DNA of 64,000 nucleotides, taken from Ustulina deusta (lineage: Eukaryota; Ascomycota; Sordariomycetes; Xylariales; Xylariaceae). Both the position numbers and the translations under genes were made by a program. This document shows, one piece after another, positions 48,108 through 62,249 of the stretch. Positions within the stretch are counted from its first letter, which is position 1. The number at the start of each line of letters is the position of its first letter. The stretch covers positions 434,001 to 498,000 of the forward strand of contig JAJNNX010000007.1 in assembly GCA_023159155.1 (NCBI GenBank), given 5' to 3'. The notes beneath the pieces were generated by a model. That model had not been told where the DNA came from and made no database searches. It saw only the letters and a list, made by a program, of their open reading frames with translations.

Positions 48108-50677
48108 AAAGTACTGTCTTAGTAAGGGAACAGGGAGGGATCCATCAAGTTGCCGTGGATTAAGACATATTTGTGTAACCCTTTTCAATCGCTCTTCCCC
48201 AGAGATCTTACGACCAGTGACGATGGGAGGCTTTTTTTTTTGGCTCTGGAACGGCGTTGTATGACTAATTTGCCGGATGAAATAGCCTATTATGCATACA
48301 AGGCGAAGCTACGCATTAGGGGTGTGCTTTGAGTAATTGCTGTTTTTGGTGGTTTACGCACGGGTTCGCACCCGGGCCTGGCGTTCTGAGATTGAGAATG
48401 GTTCAGACACATTATGACAGGGTTGTGTTGAGTTAGGAGTCCTGGGTAAACCAGCTATACTATACTGTAGGACGGCGTTGGTGAGAGTGGCACATACTAT
48501 CTACTTTCTACTACTGGGATGACAAATTATGACATTTGGCATTCATTCCATATTTTGCTTGTTCGCCTGCTTTTCCCTGCCCGTAGGAACTACTGTGTAA
48601 CGAAGCGTCGTTCACGGCTCGACTCTTTTGGCATCGACAATCCCATACTGGTAGTTCCTACACTATGTATCATGAAAGTGTCTACTAGCTATCTTTCTTT
48701 CCCCTAGGCAGCCAAGTATATATAACCCGCCCTCATACAATACGAAGACGACGGCAATGATGCGACCCCTATCTATCATTTCGCCGATATCATGTATCTA
48801 TCCCTCCCTCCCTCTTTTCCTAACCGCGACGGCGGAGCTAAGAATCGACGAGAAAGACAAATAAAGAACAAACGCATGAGTTATTCCACGCCCTTCTCTC
48901 TCCTCCCTAATACCACACATTCCGGCACCGCGAAGAACGACCCGCGAGACTGGCTCTCCAGCCGGTAAGCCAGGCTAGCTACCTACTTATGCACCACCAG
49001 TCTTCCCCCTTTGAGGCCTAAGATTAGGTAACCTACCTGCCTGCCTGCTTATATCTACCTGGGTATCTACCTATCGTGACCGGAGCGGATAGGATGCCCT
49101 TGATAAGTGGGTATGTTAGGTGGTAGGTAGGTAAGCCTGGTTGGGAGTTTTCTTAGTTTGTTGATGTACTTGGTGTTAGCTTTGTTACAAAGTCCTAGGC
49201 TAGGCTGTGACCTTGGATACATATATAGCTTTAAGTAGCTAACTGCGTTTTGGAGTGGCCAGCACTCAACTCCCTTACAAGGACGCGCTGTACTGCCGAC
49301 TTGTCAACCACTAGTTTATTTAGCCTACTTCCTAATGATCGACCTAAGAACGCTTCACCGATCGGCATTGTTATCTCTTTGGTTCATATATTAAATAGTC
49401 AATCGTAAAGATGGAATCTCTTAGATCTTTCTCTTCGATTGTGAATACAGTCTCATCACTATCACTTGGTAAGAGAACAGGGGATCATACAGGATTTAAC
49501 GAAAGATTTACCAACGCGTAGAAAATCCTCGAAACTATAAACTTAGGGGGGGAGTTGGCGGGACGCTATAGAAATACGTTACAGAAATATCTCTCTCATG
49601 CCAACAGCGAGTATGAGCCACTAGGTTAATGCCGCGAGGCAAATCCAAGCGGCAACAAGGGCTCTGACATACCCTTCCCCCTTTCATCTTTTATACCATC
49701 AACGTTGGCTTAATTTCCAACTCAATAATAGAGCCTGGAAAGATACAACTTCGGTTGTGTAAACGTAGGAAAACTCGAGCACCTCCAAACCAAGGCTGTT
49801 TTCGTCTTTTCGCGAGTGGAAAATCGTGAAACTGATGGGATGGAAGTCAAATCCAGTGTCGATGTGACGAGAACAAATTCAAAGAGCTCTCTTCTCTTCG
49901 CCATCAACGAGCCGTGGGGCTTCAGGGACATTCTCCTGCGAGATATGTTCCCTCATCTATCGTAGGAAATATTCAGAGAGACGTCGTAGTAGTGTAATAG
50001 AAAGCACCGGCATCGCTATACCCATCCTCACACCATCCGTCTTATTCTGTTCCATATTCAGCGTCCACTCTTTTATCTATGCCATTCTTCATTTTCCTTT
50101 TCCCGTAGGTATGATTTGGTACAGATGGATTTGACAGGTGATTGTGACTATCCATCCTCATTTGTATCCTCATAAATCGTAGCTCAAACTCTCGGAAGGT
50201 GGAAAGGGTAGATCTGGTAAACTTCTAATCGAAGGGTGGAAGATGAGAGCTGATTCGTAAGTAGACCGTTATGCTAAAAAGCAGGAACGCCCGAAATGAG
50301 AAATGCGAACTTTTCCGAACCCCATAACGCAGCGTAAAAAGGACAGAGGTTGAAGGGGTATCCGGTCTATGTGTGGTGAAAGTCTATGGTTGTACAGTCG
50401 AAACAACCGGATTTGGAGCAAAGAGCAACCCAAATACGGTTTACAAAGAACGAACAGATGTCATTTAACAGGGAATAACAGATGATGAGGGCTCGGCGGG
50501 CGCTGGCTCAAGTTGGCGGTTGGCAATGTGCTTCCTTGCACATTACCCCAACCCTCCGCGTTCAAACGCGCAAGGTCGCGTTAGGAAAGATGAGAAGACA
50601 AACTGCTTTACATCTGCATCTCCTCGCCAATGCCAGGCAGCCCGTGTGCCATGTTGCCCATGTTGAAGCCCATCTGA
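48108..50677. other. Intergenic region, Kelch-BTB 3' flank to Sfp1-like 3' end
   Basis: About 2.6 kb between two convergent genes. It contains ACCTAC/AGGTAG motifs near 48980-49140, and nothing recognisable as a gene. The 3' end (50608-50677) continues the reading frame expected of the Sfp1-like gene if one base is removed (see findings). Confidence 0.6.
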
Positions 50678-53024
50678 TTATTGGACAAGTTCGCTCGGAT
50701 GCTTGCTGCTTGGGCCTGGATCTCACAAGCGGATGAGTGTTGTTTGTGCTATGCAGAAGGTTAGCCTAATGTGTTATGCGGGTATCCATAGTGTGCAAAG
50801 TTCTTACGTATTTTAGCCCGTTCAAGTTCTTATAACGTTTATGGCAGTACTCGCATTTGTGAGGCTTCTCTTTCTCCATTCCAGTCTCGCCGGGATACGG
50901 TACGGAAGTCTCCGGGTTAACAATTGAAAAAGTACCGTCCCCATTCTCGTGAAGCTGTTGGTTCTGGTGACCATGTTGTTTGTGGTACCTACGGTCGGTT
51001 AGCAACACATTCCCGTGGCGAAACTAAAAATATGCCGCAACATTAAACCTACTTTAGGCCGTTCTGATTCTTATAAGCTTTCTCACATCCGATCACCGGG
51101 CACTTGAAGGGTTTGTCTTCTTCCGGCGGCATAGTAAATGTCTCTGGGTTCGCGATGGCTCTTTGCAGTGCAGCTAAATGGGTAGGGTCAGTGATGTTAG
51201 GGAATTGACTTTGATCTAGGCCAAATTGTGCCATTTGCTGCTGAAGCACCCGCTGCTGATTAGCTGAGGTGCCATTCGGGCTATATAGTCTCTTTGCCGG
51301 GTCTTGGATGAAGTATTCCGACAAAGCCGAGCTGTTCAGATTCCCAACTGCGCTATTGAGATCCATGAAGTCAAGAGCCGAATTATCGATGACACTATCT
51401 GGCGCACCACCTATGCCGGATTGATTCGTCGTTAGTGTCGGAGTGTTGACGGACGACACTGTTGGGTTGTTCTGGTAACCGAAGCCAGAGGCACCGGGCG
51501 TTGGCGGTTGCGAGGTTCGCAAGGCTTGCGGCAAGCCCGAGCTGTTTAACTGCAATTGAGGTCGTTGCTGCCCAAACATCTGGCGTGTCTGTTGGATTGC
51601 CCTATGGCTGCTGTCGTCCATTTCCATCATTCCGACAGCGTCATCCATCTCCATATCACCTACGGTATCCATGTCATCGTTGGATTGCATGCTACTCAAC
51701 TGTGGCTGCTTATTGGAGTCCATGCCCATTGATTGCCTGCTACCGTGCATACTCCCGAAACCCATGCCGGAAGCACCGTTGGCCCCCGCTATCCGGTTCG
51801 GTTGGCCAAAGTTCATTTGACCTTGATTCTGGAAGCTCTGGGAGTCCGGGCGGCCGGAGCCCATGGAGATGGAAGGCCTGCTACTGACTGAGAGCCTATG
51901 AGGCATGCGAACGCCACTGCCATTCCGATTACCCTGGCCATTTGCTCCAGTATGAACCGTCTCATAGTGACGCAGAAGGTCGTGCATCGTATCTAACTTG
52001 AGATCGCAGCATACAAAGTCGCGCAAGTATTCGGCTTCCATTTTGGGGATGTACGAATTCGAATGAAACGAAGGGGATTGGGCCACGCCGGCGAATGGTG
52101 AAGTGCCCGTCATCGCAAGGCTGTCATAAAATACATTGTTAGCTTCAATGACCCACACGTGCACTTGCTCTTCCGAGAGAAATGTCTGAGGCTTTAATAC
52201 GAGTCTCCGACGTCACCCTTGACGGGGTCAAGGCTGGCGTCACGCAAGAGTCACCGATTCGACGATAGAAAATAAACTTACTCATCCCTAATGAAACTTC
52301 CGACTGAAAGGCCACCCCAACTCATCCCGTTCATCAAACTACCAGCCAAGCTTTCGCGCCGTCCTCGGTTCGCATTTTCGCGGTTGGGGTTGATCATGGA
52401 GATAGGCTTGGGGCCAGCACTCACGAACGAATCCTGGCGACTACGGCCGATGGCCGAGTCCAGCGTAGGACCGGTAGTCATATCGACGTCCACACCGTTG
52501 GAGAAGTTATGATCGTCACAAGGAGCCAAGAACTCGAATTCAAAGTCGTTGGCAGGGCCGGGCGATGCCGAGTATGAGTTGCAGTCGTTGGGTGGGCCGG
52601 GTATGCGGATGGCCTTGGATGATAGGCAAGGGGAGTTGGTGCGATCAGTCAGGCCGACGTGATCGACAGGAGTAGTCGGCTGTGGCGAGGGGGAAGGGGA
52701 CGTAAGGGAGTGTGAAGAAGCGGGAGTAGGGGCGGCAGTCGAGGTAACAGCGACAGCGGCGACAGCGGAAGAGAAGGAGGTGGATGAAGAGGAGGGACGG
52801 GAAATATTATTATGGTGGTTAGGATTATTATTTTGGACCGTCTTTCGGGACTGGGACTGGGACTGGGACGGGGACTTGGACTTGGACTTCATCTCGTCGG
52901 TCCCGCGACGGCTGCTCAGAGGTGGCGACTGGGTATGGTCGGTCCAACGGCCTGGCTGGGTGCTAGTGCCAGCATGTTCAGCAGGCCCAGCAGCAAACCA
53001 CTGGCCCAAGAAGCCCTGGCTCAT
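50678..53024 (-). CDS. Sfp1-like C2H2 zinc-finger transcription factor
   Basis: Likely nuclear regulator related to yeast Sfp1, which controls ribosome-biogenesis and growth genes. Minus-strand exons are 53024-52282, 52120-51053, 50988-50808 and 50749-50678, about 687 residues. The 161-bp first intron joins SFIRDD to LAMTGTSPF, a family-typical stretch. An N-terminal Ser/Pro/Lys-Gln repeat region is followed by a degenerate finger (FVCCDLKL..HYETVH, near residues 285-305). Two C-terminal fingers follow: CPVIGCEKAYKNQNGLKYHKQH and CEYCHKRYKNLNGLKYHKQHSSAC, the latter completed across the last intron. As the sequence stands the protein ends 15 residues after the last Cys. A different frame then stays open for another 30 codons with coding-like bias, suggesting a one-base insertion. 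The start at 53024 (MSQGFLG) is the first ATG of the open frame; upstream exons are possible. Confidence 0.88.
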
Positions 53025-56000
53025 GGTTGGCAAGGCAAGGATCACAGCGAAGCTTGGTTCTGGGTGTTGCGGAGAGTCGTGGTGTATGCACTACAGTAGG
53101 TACCCAAGTACATGTACTGTATAGATGCGGTAGTGTATAAGTTAGCGCAGTGTACACTACGGTAGTGCGGGCTACCGGTATAGCTGTAGTGACCTGGTCG
53201 TGGCAGAGAGTCGTGGGTTGTGCAGGTGGATTGGTGGGACCGGTGGAGCCTGTGGTTGTCGATTCGTGGGTGATCCTTGGCGAGCACTCGAGCAGCGGCG
53301 GTACTCGCGCGGTCCTCCTCTCGGAAGACAGGACCAGAAGCAGGAGCAGGAGAAGGAGCCAGGAGCGGAAGCGGATTGCGACTTCCCTGTACACCACACG
53401 CGCCGTGTGTGCGCTTGCACAGTATTGCGAACAGTGGTATGTATGTAAGTACGTATGTATGTCCTATTATCGGCTTCCCGGGACTGTTGCTATTGGACCG
53501 CCTGGGCAGGATATCTAGGATTCAGAACAAACTAGGAATCAGAGCCAGGGATGTGGGATATCCTGAAGGTAGTTCGAACGTGGTTGGTGCAGCAGTAATC
53601 AGCTGACAGACAGGAGGAAGCAGAAAGCGAATTGGCGAATCTTCAAGCTTAAGAAAAGCAGAGAGGATGGAGCCAGTGATTAGTTATTATGTAGTGTCAA
53701 ACGCGGGCGAATTGGTCCAAACCTTCGGTTTCGAGGAAAAGCTGGGATGGACAACAGGGAGAAAGAATCCTGGTAAGGACGAGCGAGCGCACAGGAGTAG
53801 GGTATCTAGTCTACGCTAAGTGAGTAGTGATGATGCTGATGGCGGTGGTGGTGGTGGTGATGGTGGTGGTGATGCAAGAGGCGACGGCGTTAGGGGCTAC
53901 AAGTACCCTGGTAGGTGTCCGGGTATCTCGATCCAACGACAAGGTACCTCGCTCCGTCTAAACCCTGCAGCCCAGCTGAGTCACAGCTTTAAGTTCAAAC
54001 GTCAACGCTGTCGATGGTAGCGGACTGCACATGTGCGTTAGTAGTTGGTACCCAGTCGGCTCAGGCACTGTACCTCGACAATTGCAGTGGGTACCAAGCT
54101 GAATAAGTACCTACGTGGAGATCCCGCAGCGTACATACAAATACGACAAAAGATACCGCCGTCTGGGCTTGGATCGACTAGGTGCTGTACACACCAGTTA
54201 GTTGTGTTTCCTCCCGGGCTTTTGTCCTGAACGAGTTCACCAGCTACCGGCGTCGGCACTCATCGGGCGTTAGTGCAGGCAGATGTGTGTGTCGAGGTGG
54301 TATGTAATGGTAAGTACCTACGTGAGTGCAGAAATGGCCAGTGAAGGAGTGGAGCCGATCTCTCGTAAACTCGAGGTTGTAGTAGAATGGGACTGGCTTC
54401 AGGAGCCGGCAGAGTTTGGGCTCGGAATGTTCGCCCGTGGTACCAATATCTGTCTATTAAGGTATCGCCCGGTTGATGCCAAGGTGGGTAATGACTAATG
54501 ACTCGTGCAAAGGGCCTGTGCGATCAAAACAAGTACCGTGATACTGACCATGAGCGTTGTGACGGGCGTGTCGCTACCTACTTCCGTTGCCGCTGTTGCA
54601 TCCAACTGCCAGTCGCCTCTCGATTCGACCGTGTCTTCCGTCGAATGCTGCGACCCCGTGGCGCTGTGGTCCGGGGCAACCACGCGTGGCGAACTCGCTG
54701 TCGCCTTCAGAAACCGGGGCACAGCGAAACCGAAGAGTCCGAGGGTGTCGCCTTCAACAACAAAGTTTACACTGAAGCCTGCAGAGACAGAAGTCCAAAC
54801 CCCAATTGATCGGCCGACCGCTTTTTGTCTGGTTGCGCGTTTGTTTTAAACGGCTTACTGTCTGTCGCTCGGGGGGAGGGGGGTTGCAGCAACTGCACTG
54901 GTCCTATCAAGTCCGTTTGTTCTTCTGACTCAGGCTACCGTCGCATTCGTGACCACAGACAGAGGACGGGCTGTGTCAAGTGGGTGAGACAATGGAAAGG
55001 CTGTCAGATGGAAGGTCGTGCTGCATACGACAAGACCCCCAGAGATGACGGACCGGTTGGTTGGTTGGTTGATTGCTCGATTGACGCTGTGTGATCCTAG
55101 CTCACGTCCAGATACCAGTATTATGGTTCGCCAGTCTGTGCTGCGAGTGAATAGGCCAAACTAATGGTCCCGATGCCGAGTTTAACGTCTACCTTATCTA
55201 ATGGCACTTGCACCCCAATGAACCCCGATCTACCTCGCCCTATTGATGGAAAAAGGAAAAGCGATAGTTGTGTCTATCTCCCTGTTGTTAGTCTCTCTGG
55301 GCAAAATGCGGTCAATTAGGTAGGCATCTTGATGGGCGTCATGACCTACCTACCTAATCTCAATGCACTACAGCCCACAGCACTCGTGCTTCTACCCCTA
55401 CCCCCTTTCAGGTACTACTTAGATCAGTCGCATTAAGTATTCTGGCGTTTGACATGACATCAATGCGGAAACTTTGGGTTCCCATGAGCTGCATACATAT
55501 ATCTTATATATTATATACTTTATTATACTTCGTGACGGCAGGCATACAGCCGCTTCATAAAGCCAACAAATCTAGAACTGTTGTATATGCAGTTCATAAG
55601 TCGCGAATCGCCAGCGGTTCATGGGTGAATGACGTAAGAAAGTAAGTGAAGCACAATCCCTTTATTACTGTATGTGTACGTTGTTGGGGCGTTGTTGGGG
55701 CGTTGTTGCGGATCACATCTCACGGCCCAACCAATTTTCTGATCGCCAAACAGATAGGTATGTACTCCCTAGAAGTGCAAAAGCAAATACAGTACACACC
55801 AACAGTAATAATCCATTTATACTGCTTGTATGCTGCCTATCAATCTACACGTCACATACACTGCAGCTACTAGGCTACCTAGAATATGGCTAGTACAGCT
55901 GGCAGCGGGCGCCTTGGCTCCCTATGTTGCACTACCTCTCTCAACAGAGGTACACAAGCCCAGAGCTAGACTAACAGCCCCGAAGGAATTCTAGCTTCGT

Positions 56001-59000
56001 AGCCGGTGTGGCACGCTATTAACTGTGAAGATTTAAGTCAAGCATGAGATCGGTTCCATTATTGGGAAACCAAGGAGCTCCAATGCATTCACTTGTTGTT
56101 TGACGAAAGCAAACAGTTTGCTGTTCAAGCCGACATTCCAGCCACAACTCGGATCTCATTACCTCGACAAGTCGCTTATCGATCTCACCTCAGGTATTGA
56201 GAGACATACAACCAGAGATAAAGCAAAGATAAAGCGGTCAGCTCACATGCATATTGCATTAATGAACCACCCGGTACACCACCTCCGCGGGCCACTGTAC
56301 TCGATGGAAATGACGAGACGACTTGGACTTTGTTATCGATTACCTACCTATAGGCAGATCTATTCAATTACACTAGGTAGGTACATCAATGAAACACAAG
56401 CAAGCCATAGCTGACGCGCGCTAGGGAGGCTCGCCAAGCACCATGCAGTAATACGGATCAAGGTTACGCCCCTAACGGCCAGAATGGCTACAAATGACTC
56501 CATTTCGCGATCCAAGCAGATCGGAAGACCAATGATGATCCTCCCTTTAGCGGGCAGTTTCCGTTTGCGGCGATCTCTAAATTGCACGGCAAATGAGATA
56601 GGTAACATTCCTGAGGCGTGAGAGAATACACTACAGCCGTCAGATCTGCCTAAATACTCCGTTGCTACTGGTGGGTACCTACCTATAGCGAGTAACTACA
56701 CTACAGGGTGCTAATGTAGGTACCTATCGTTGTATGTATGGGGAAGTTGCATGAATGTGGAAAAGCAATTCCATGATTGAGAACAAGATACAGATACAGT
56801 GCTTACTCATGTATGTTTACACTACGTAGCGCTCTCTCGTTGGAGGTACCCAGAACGGGACCCAAAAAGTGGCTCTAACAGGCAATCTTCAATTGGACTT
56901 ACACTACAATACCATGTACCGACTAAGGTAGGTGCACTACTACTGTGCCTCTGTCTATGACCGCCCATGACTGATAATTTAGGTGTTCGTAGACTGCATT
57001 AATGCAACCCTGAGACATGACTCAGAAAACGCGATCAGTGGCCCGATTATTCCCACCCATCTTTCAACTACTTGCCCAGCCATCGTAAACTACTTGTAGG
57101 TATTGCTTGGTGCGGCGGAAGAACGCGTCAGTGGCAAAAATACAGGGGACATCTTGCTTGGTTCTCAGTTTCAACATTTGTATGCATACATACAGGTACT
57201 AGTACTCATTAGTAGACGACTTGAACCTCATATTAGCGTGTGATCCATTCCATTGGACATCCACTACGCAGGAGGTACTCGTCCAGAGGTATTGTTCGAG
57301 AGAGCCTCATGGTCAGTCCCTAGTCCGTGCGCCTTCGATCTTGACCCAAGGACACGGGTCCCCCAGGCCGCTACTGTACACTATGCACTACTTACATGTC
57401 CACGTATGGATAGTGTCGATGCGAGATGCTCCCATGGACTCACACCCCTGCCCGCTGCTCAAGAGTCAATCCTTGGTTATGGCCGGGGTTGCCTGAGAAC
57501 CGACCCGAGTATTACCTACCTAGGTAGGTCACATCGCCTCTTCACTACTCAGGACACTGCGCTTCCTGAGGTTGGCTTCGGGATACTTCTACAGTCTAGC
57601 CGGCGTACTGCCGGTGCTGCCGGCCAGAGCGTGTTTCACAGTCACCAACTATCGCAAAGGCAGTAAAGAGACCGAGCATGATCGTCGCACGCTGCTCCGA
57701 GACTCCGATTGGCCTCATCTCATTCTGCCCCGTGTCTGCTTAGCGGAGGGTACTGTCTCGTGCCACGGCATCCACTGCCCACGGGCCGTATAGATACAGT
57801 ACCAAAACACACGTGGTAAACTCCCTGCAGTACCGCAACCAGTCCGCTTCTGTTACTAGCACTAGTGATTTCCTAAACAGGCAAGTATTTCCTGTACCAT
57901 AGTCTAGGTACTGTATCAAGGCCTCCAAGTTACAATTCACACGACCTACGATAAGTACGGATAAGAAGGCGGCAAGGGGTGCAAGCAAGGCAAGCAGCTG
58001 AGACGGCTAGTAGCGGAGCGAGCCTCAAAAAGCGCCGCACCTCGCCAGCTGAACCTCAAAAGCACGCCGTGGTGGTGAGTGATTCACTTCGATTCGACCA
58101 ACACCATGTATGTAGCCAAGGGAAAGGTACACACCACAATGAAGCTAGGATCAGGTTTCTGTTAATGGCACACACGAAACCGCGCTGAATACACAAGGAA
58201 CATTACTGTAAACGGGCAGACGATCGACCGAAAAGACAACATGACAGCTGCCAGAAGTGTTTGGTTCTCTACCTAGGCCGAAGGAGTGCTACTCGGTACG
58301 TCCTCATCCACCTACAGTACAGGAACCTCTCTTGATGGTTTGTGCTTGCTCATGGATCGCCGTCGTGTCTCCGCCTGCTTCGCGCTAAATACTCTTAGGT
58401 GTTACGCATAGAGACCGACGTGACAAGAGAGGCGTCATCCACTTCCGTTTGTAGTGCATCCTCATTTATCAAGTTCGGTACCCTGTCTAGTGTAGGTAAG
58501 TCGTTTTAAGCCGTGGGGATTCCGTCTTATCGCTTGCAATCGAAGTAGTGAGTAGTGTGCGTGTTGAAGATCTGCTCCTGCACAGGCTTCAACAATATCG
58601 TCAGTCACGGCCCCAATCGTGATCAGCTTCCAGGTTACTTTCGGATGACATCAGATGCTAATAAGCCCTGCTGTGACTCAATAATGTAGAGGCCATGGCA
58701 AACCCGACCTAGGATCAACACATCGGCCAACATCGCTTAACACAGGGACAACTTGAATCAGCGCAAGCGAGCTGAAGGCATCTGTTTTCTCTGTGCAACT
58801 CATGGTTCCGTACGCCAGAGTCTAAGTCCTATCTAGGACTGACGCTCCAATTAACTCTACCTACCGATGTCATAATTTTGATGTGCGCAGCAGATTGCGT
58901 AGGCTACACATTGCGGTACCTCTCTAGAGCGGCCCAATAATAGGCGCCTGACTCTTCAGCCTCTTATTAGTGGGTATCCTGTTAATGTTAACATGACAGG

Positions 59001-62000
59001 CTTCTGGTTCCTACAGCCAGGGTTCAATTCCAATGTGTACCTGCTGACATGTCTATCGTATAGGCCTGTTGGCCTGTTGGCCGAGCAGGTCGAGCTCATC
59101 ACGCATCATTTATATCACACCGGCCTGGTTAATCGCCTCCTATCAAAGGCATCATTCGCCATGGCGCCTGCATGCCAGTCGGATGAAAGGGGGACCAATC
59201 TCGAGACTCACCGCTTCTTGGACCTAAGTCACGAGGCTCAGAACCAATATCGGAGAAAGCCCGCACTGCCAAGGCATAAGCAAATGGCAACGATCTCCTT
59301 GTCGGCAACGTGCACCCTGCAGCAACACCTTGGACCCTGAAATCTTGGCAACCTTGAAACGCTCTCGCCTGTCTATGGAGGATCAAATTACTTGCTAGCG
59401 TTTCCTGAGCATCTAAATTGCTATGGAGTGTCAACATCGTCAATTCTCCTCTCAGCCTCAATTGTTGATGCTATACAACCAAGGGATAACACAAATCACA
59501 AGGGCGATACAACTCAAATCGTTTGGGTATTATTCTCGTCTGCCACGTGGTTCTGATAGCGGTGTCACCTCCAAACAAATGATACGATGCAGCTGACTCG
59601 CATAAACATTAGGCATCTAGTGTACACCAGGTAGCATACTATCTTGGTTATTGTCTGTACGTGTAACGACAATGAGATACCACTTCGGGACCAGTCTAGA
59701 ATTTATACTACACTGGGACTACGTAGTAGCATGCCCACACGACTTTCTTTGTGAAAGCTTAGCCTTCTCAGACCGCCCTTCTGCAAAACACGATTCGATT
59801 TCGATTACTGGACCCGGTTGTCAAGGGACCAGTAATCTTGGTTCGATCCAAACCGCGTGTTGAAACCCAATAGGTATACACCATTCTTAATCCATGTCTA
59901 CTCAACTGTCCGCCCACAATCTCAGCAACTTATCACGCAGCACTTTCATCGGCTCAACCTCCAGACGCACACCTTAATCCAGTTACAGCCGCCCTAGGCA
60001 GATGCATATCCGCTCTTTTGGTGTACGCTAAATGCTTGGTATATACACTAGAAACCCCAACTCTGAGCCACTTCCACTAGACGGGACTGTCAGTTTATGG
60101 AAATTGCCCTACAAATTAGACTGGACGATGACCGTAGTGTACTATCTAGCATAAATTGACCTCTTTAATAGTTTTAAATAGTTCGGCGGTCAGCATACGA
60201 GCAACACATGAGATATCTATCATACTACTGTCGTCAAGGGGGCAGTCGGCCGCTCCTTCTATTAGTGCATAGTAACATTGAGACTTCAGAAGCAGCTTTC
60301 AAAGCCCTGTTGAAGGGAAAAGCCCGTGCTGAAGGGACTTAGTAAGTAGGCACTAGAAGTTATGCTTCGCATTATAGTCTCCCCGAGAAGCGAATTCTCT
60401 GACCGTTACTTTTAACTCCAGAGGACCTTTATTTTCGGCTCGACAGGTGACACTTTGTTCTCGACAGGCTTTGGTATTCTCTTTTTATTGAACCTTGGCT
60501 ACCTCTTCTCGCAACTAGTCCAGTGTAGGATATACTACGGTGTCAGTCTATACTAGTGCAGTTAGCGGGAATATCCGTACGTCCTAGTTCGCAAGGTTAG
60601 GTACCTAATTCTTGTGTCAGGAATATTTCTAGAACGTTTCGAGACTGCTTCTAGCTCGAACTATCAAGCACTGTATACTAAGGTATATATAACGTACCGG
60701 AGCGGTCACCGATGCACTCACCGTCCAAGCATGCTTGCGTACACGTGTATATGATGCTTGTCGGCTGGCTAGTGTAGTGTAGATGTTGGCGTACGTCCTG
60801 TACGAAACTATAATTTCCTTTCCGCCCACATTTACCATATCGAACTAGGTAGTTCATCTGGTGTAAATAGTCTACGTTAAATGTATAAGGAGACCTGGCT
60901 CCCTGGCCCTCGAAAAGCGAATCATAGGAGCCTGAAGTCCGCCTGAGGCCCTGGTGAGCAATTATCACTACGGAATTACTATTCTCGGGCGCTATTTTCC
61001 CCGTTGGGCCAACCCGAGGTGGGAAAACTGGTATTACCCGAGACCGAGAGTATATTCGTGGAGGCGGCCGATAGTAACACCGACTCTGTGCTCTGTACTG
61101 GGTAAGCTGACTACAGTTTCTCTCTAAACTTAAAGGGCTCACAATTACGCCTTTTCAACTATTTTCCATCGAAGCTGCGAGATAATGCGACTGGAACCCT
61201 AGTTTAAAGCTTTAAGAAAGCTTAAGCGGGCTTTAGCACGCCGGATTGAGGCGATTTCTCGGTGTGCGCAACAAGAAGAAGTCGAGATGATTTAGCCTCT
61301 TGTCGGTATCTAGGGATTGCGTGGCCGAATAGACGAGGTTCTCCCGTCCTTAGGAAAGGAGGAATGAGAAGGGACGAGAAACGCCGCATTTGTGGATGCA
61401 CGGGTTACACCTAGACTCGCCGTCCTGCAAGAGAGAGCAGATGCCGAAACGGCGAAACCCGGATACGTTGTATCGAGGCCTTACTAAGTTGCATATTTCT
61501 TTAAATGAATTGTTCAGACGCGTTAAGTGGACAAATTTGCTGCAATAATCTCATAATTCGGTTAAAACAAGATAGTTATGCGCATATGGGAGTGCGGGTT
61601 GAGTGCGGGCATGGCCGGAAAGCCTCATTACTTACCTACGTAGCCTCAGCACTCGGAATTAGATCGGGATTTGAAAGTGGAGCGGCATCGCCATGTAGGA
61701 CAGACCATACATAGTACGGGCGCAGCGCGAAATCATGCCACAGAGAGCAGATTACATCATATTTTCCTAATAAAAAAAAAGACACCGGACTATCCCCTTC
61801 GCATCACCTTGCCCGCGTCTCTTCATGCAACATTCGATTACTCAGTACCCAACCCAGACAGACCTTGGCCACAACTCCGAGGAGTTCCCTAGACGATACT
61901 AATTCCTGCCGGGCTTTGAGGTCGCTATTGAATAAATATAAGAGCTGGGGAAAGTGGCGTCAGATTCCAGATATACAGACTCAATCAAGTCTTTATCATC

Positions 62001-62249
62001 AGCACGATAACACGACATCCCACTATCTCCCCGCCTGCGATCAGCTCAGACCACATAACACCCTCACATATCATTCCGACAGCTTGGGACCTAATAAACG
62101 AACAAGCAATCAATCAATCACGCACGCAAACAATCCTCCAGACAATTAGCCAGGAGAAACTTGCATCAGCAGACAAGCGATCAATCCAATCCAGCCGAAA
62201 CCATCCACATCCACCGCAGTAGAAAGCGACACGAGGAACAACCGCCAAG
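53025..62249. other. 9.2-kb gene-poor region
   Basis: No gene can be supported. The first ~600 bp are probably the long leader and promoter of the Sfp1-like gene. A GGT repeat lies at 53841-53873, TACCTACCTAGGTAGGT-type motifs near 54300, 55330, 56345, 56680 and 57515, and a short tandem of TTGTTGGGGCG near 55680. Open frames such as 57253-57666 (137 codons), 58993-59340 and the minus-strand 60678-61142 (154 codons) have no recognisable domains or splice partners. The last ~300 bp are a C/A-rich leader before the Rcf2 ATG. Confidence 0.5.
53841..53873. repeat. Trinucleotide repeat (GGT)n, interrupted
   Basis: About nine GGT/GAT-type units in non-coding sequence. Confidence 0.8.

Noticed and set aside
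57253..57666. 137-codon plus-strand frame
   Set aside because: No family resemblance, no biased codon use, no plausible promoter or splice partner.
59800..59860. Second T-loop-like string (GGTTCGATCC)
   Set aside because: No acceptor stem or D-arm in the right place.
60678..61142. 154-codon minus-strand frame
   Set aside because: Composition is random-like, with no domain or signal peptide.
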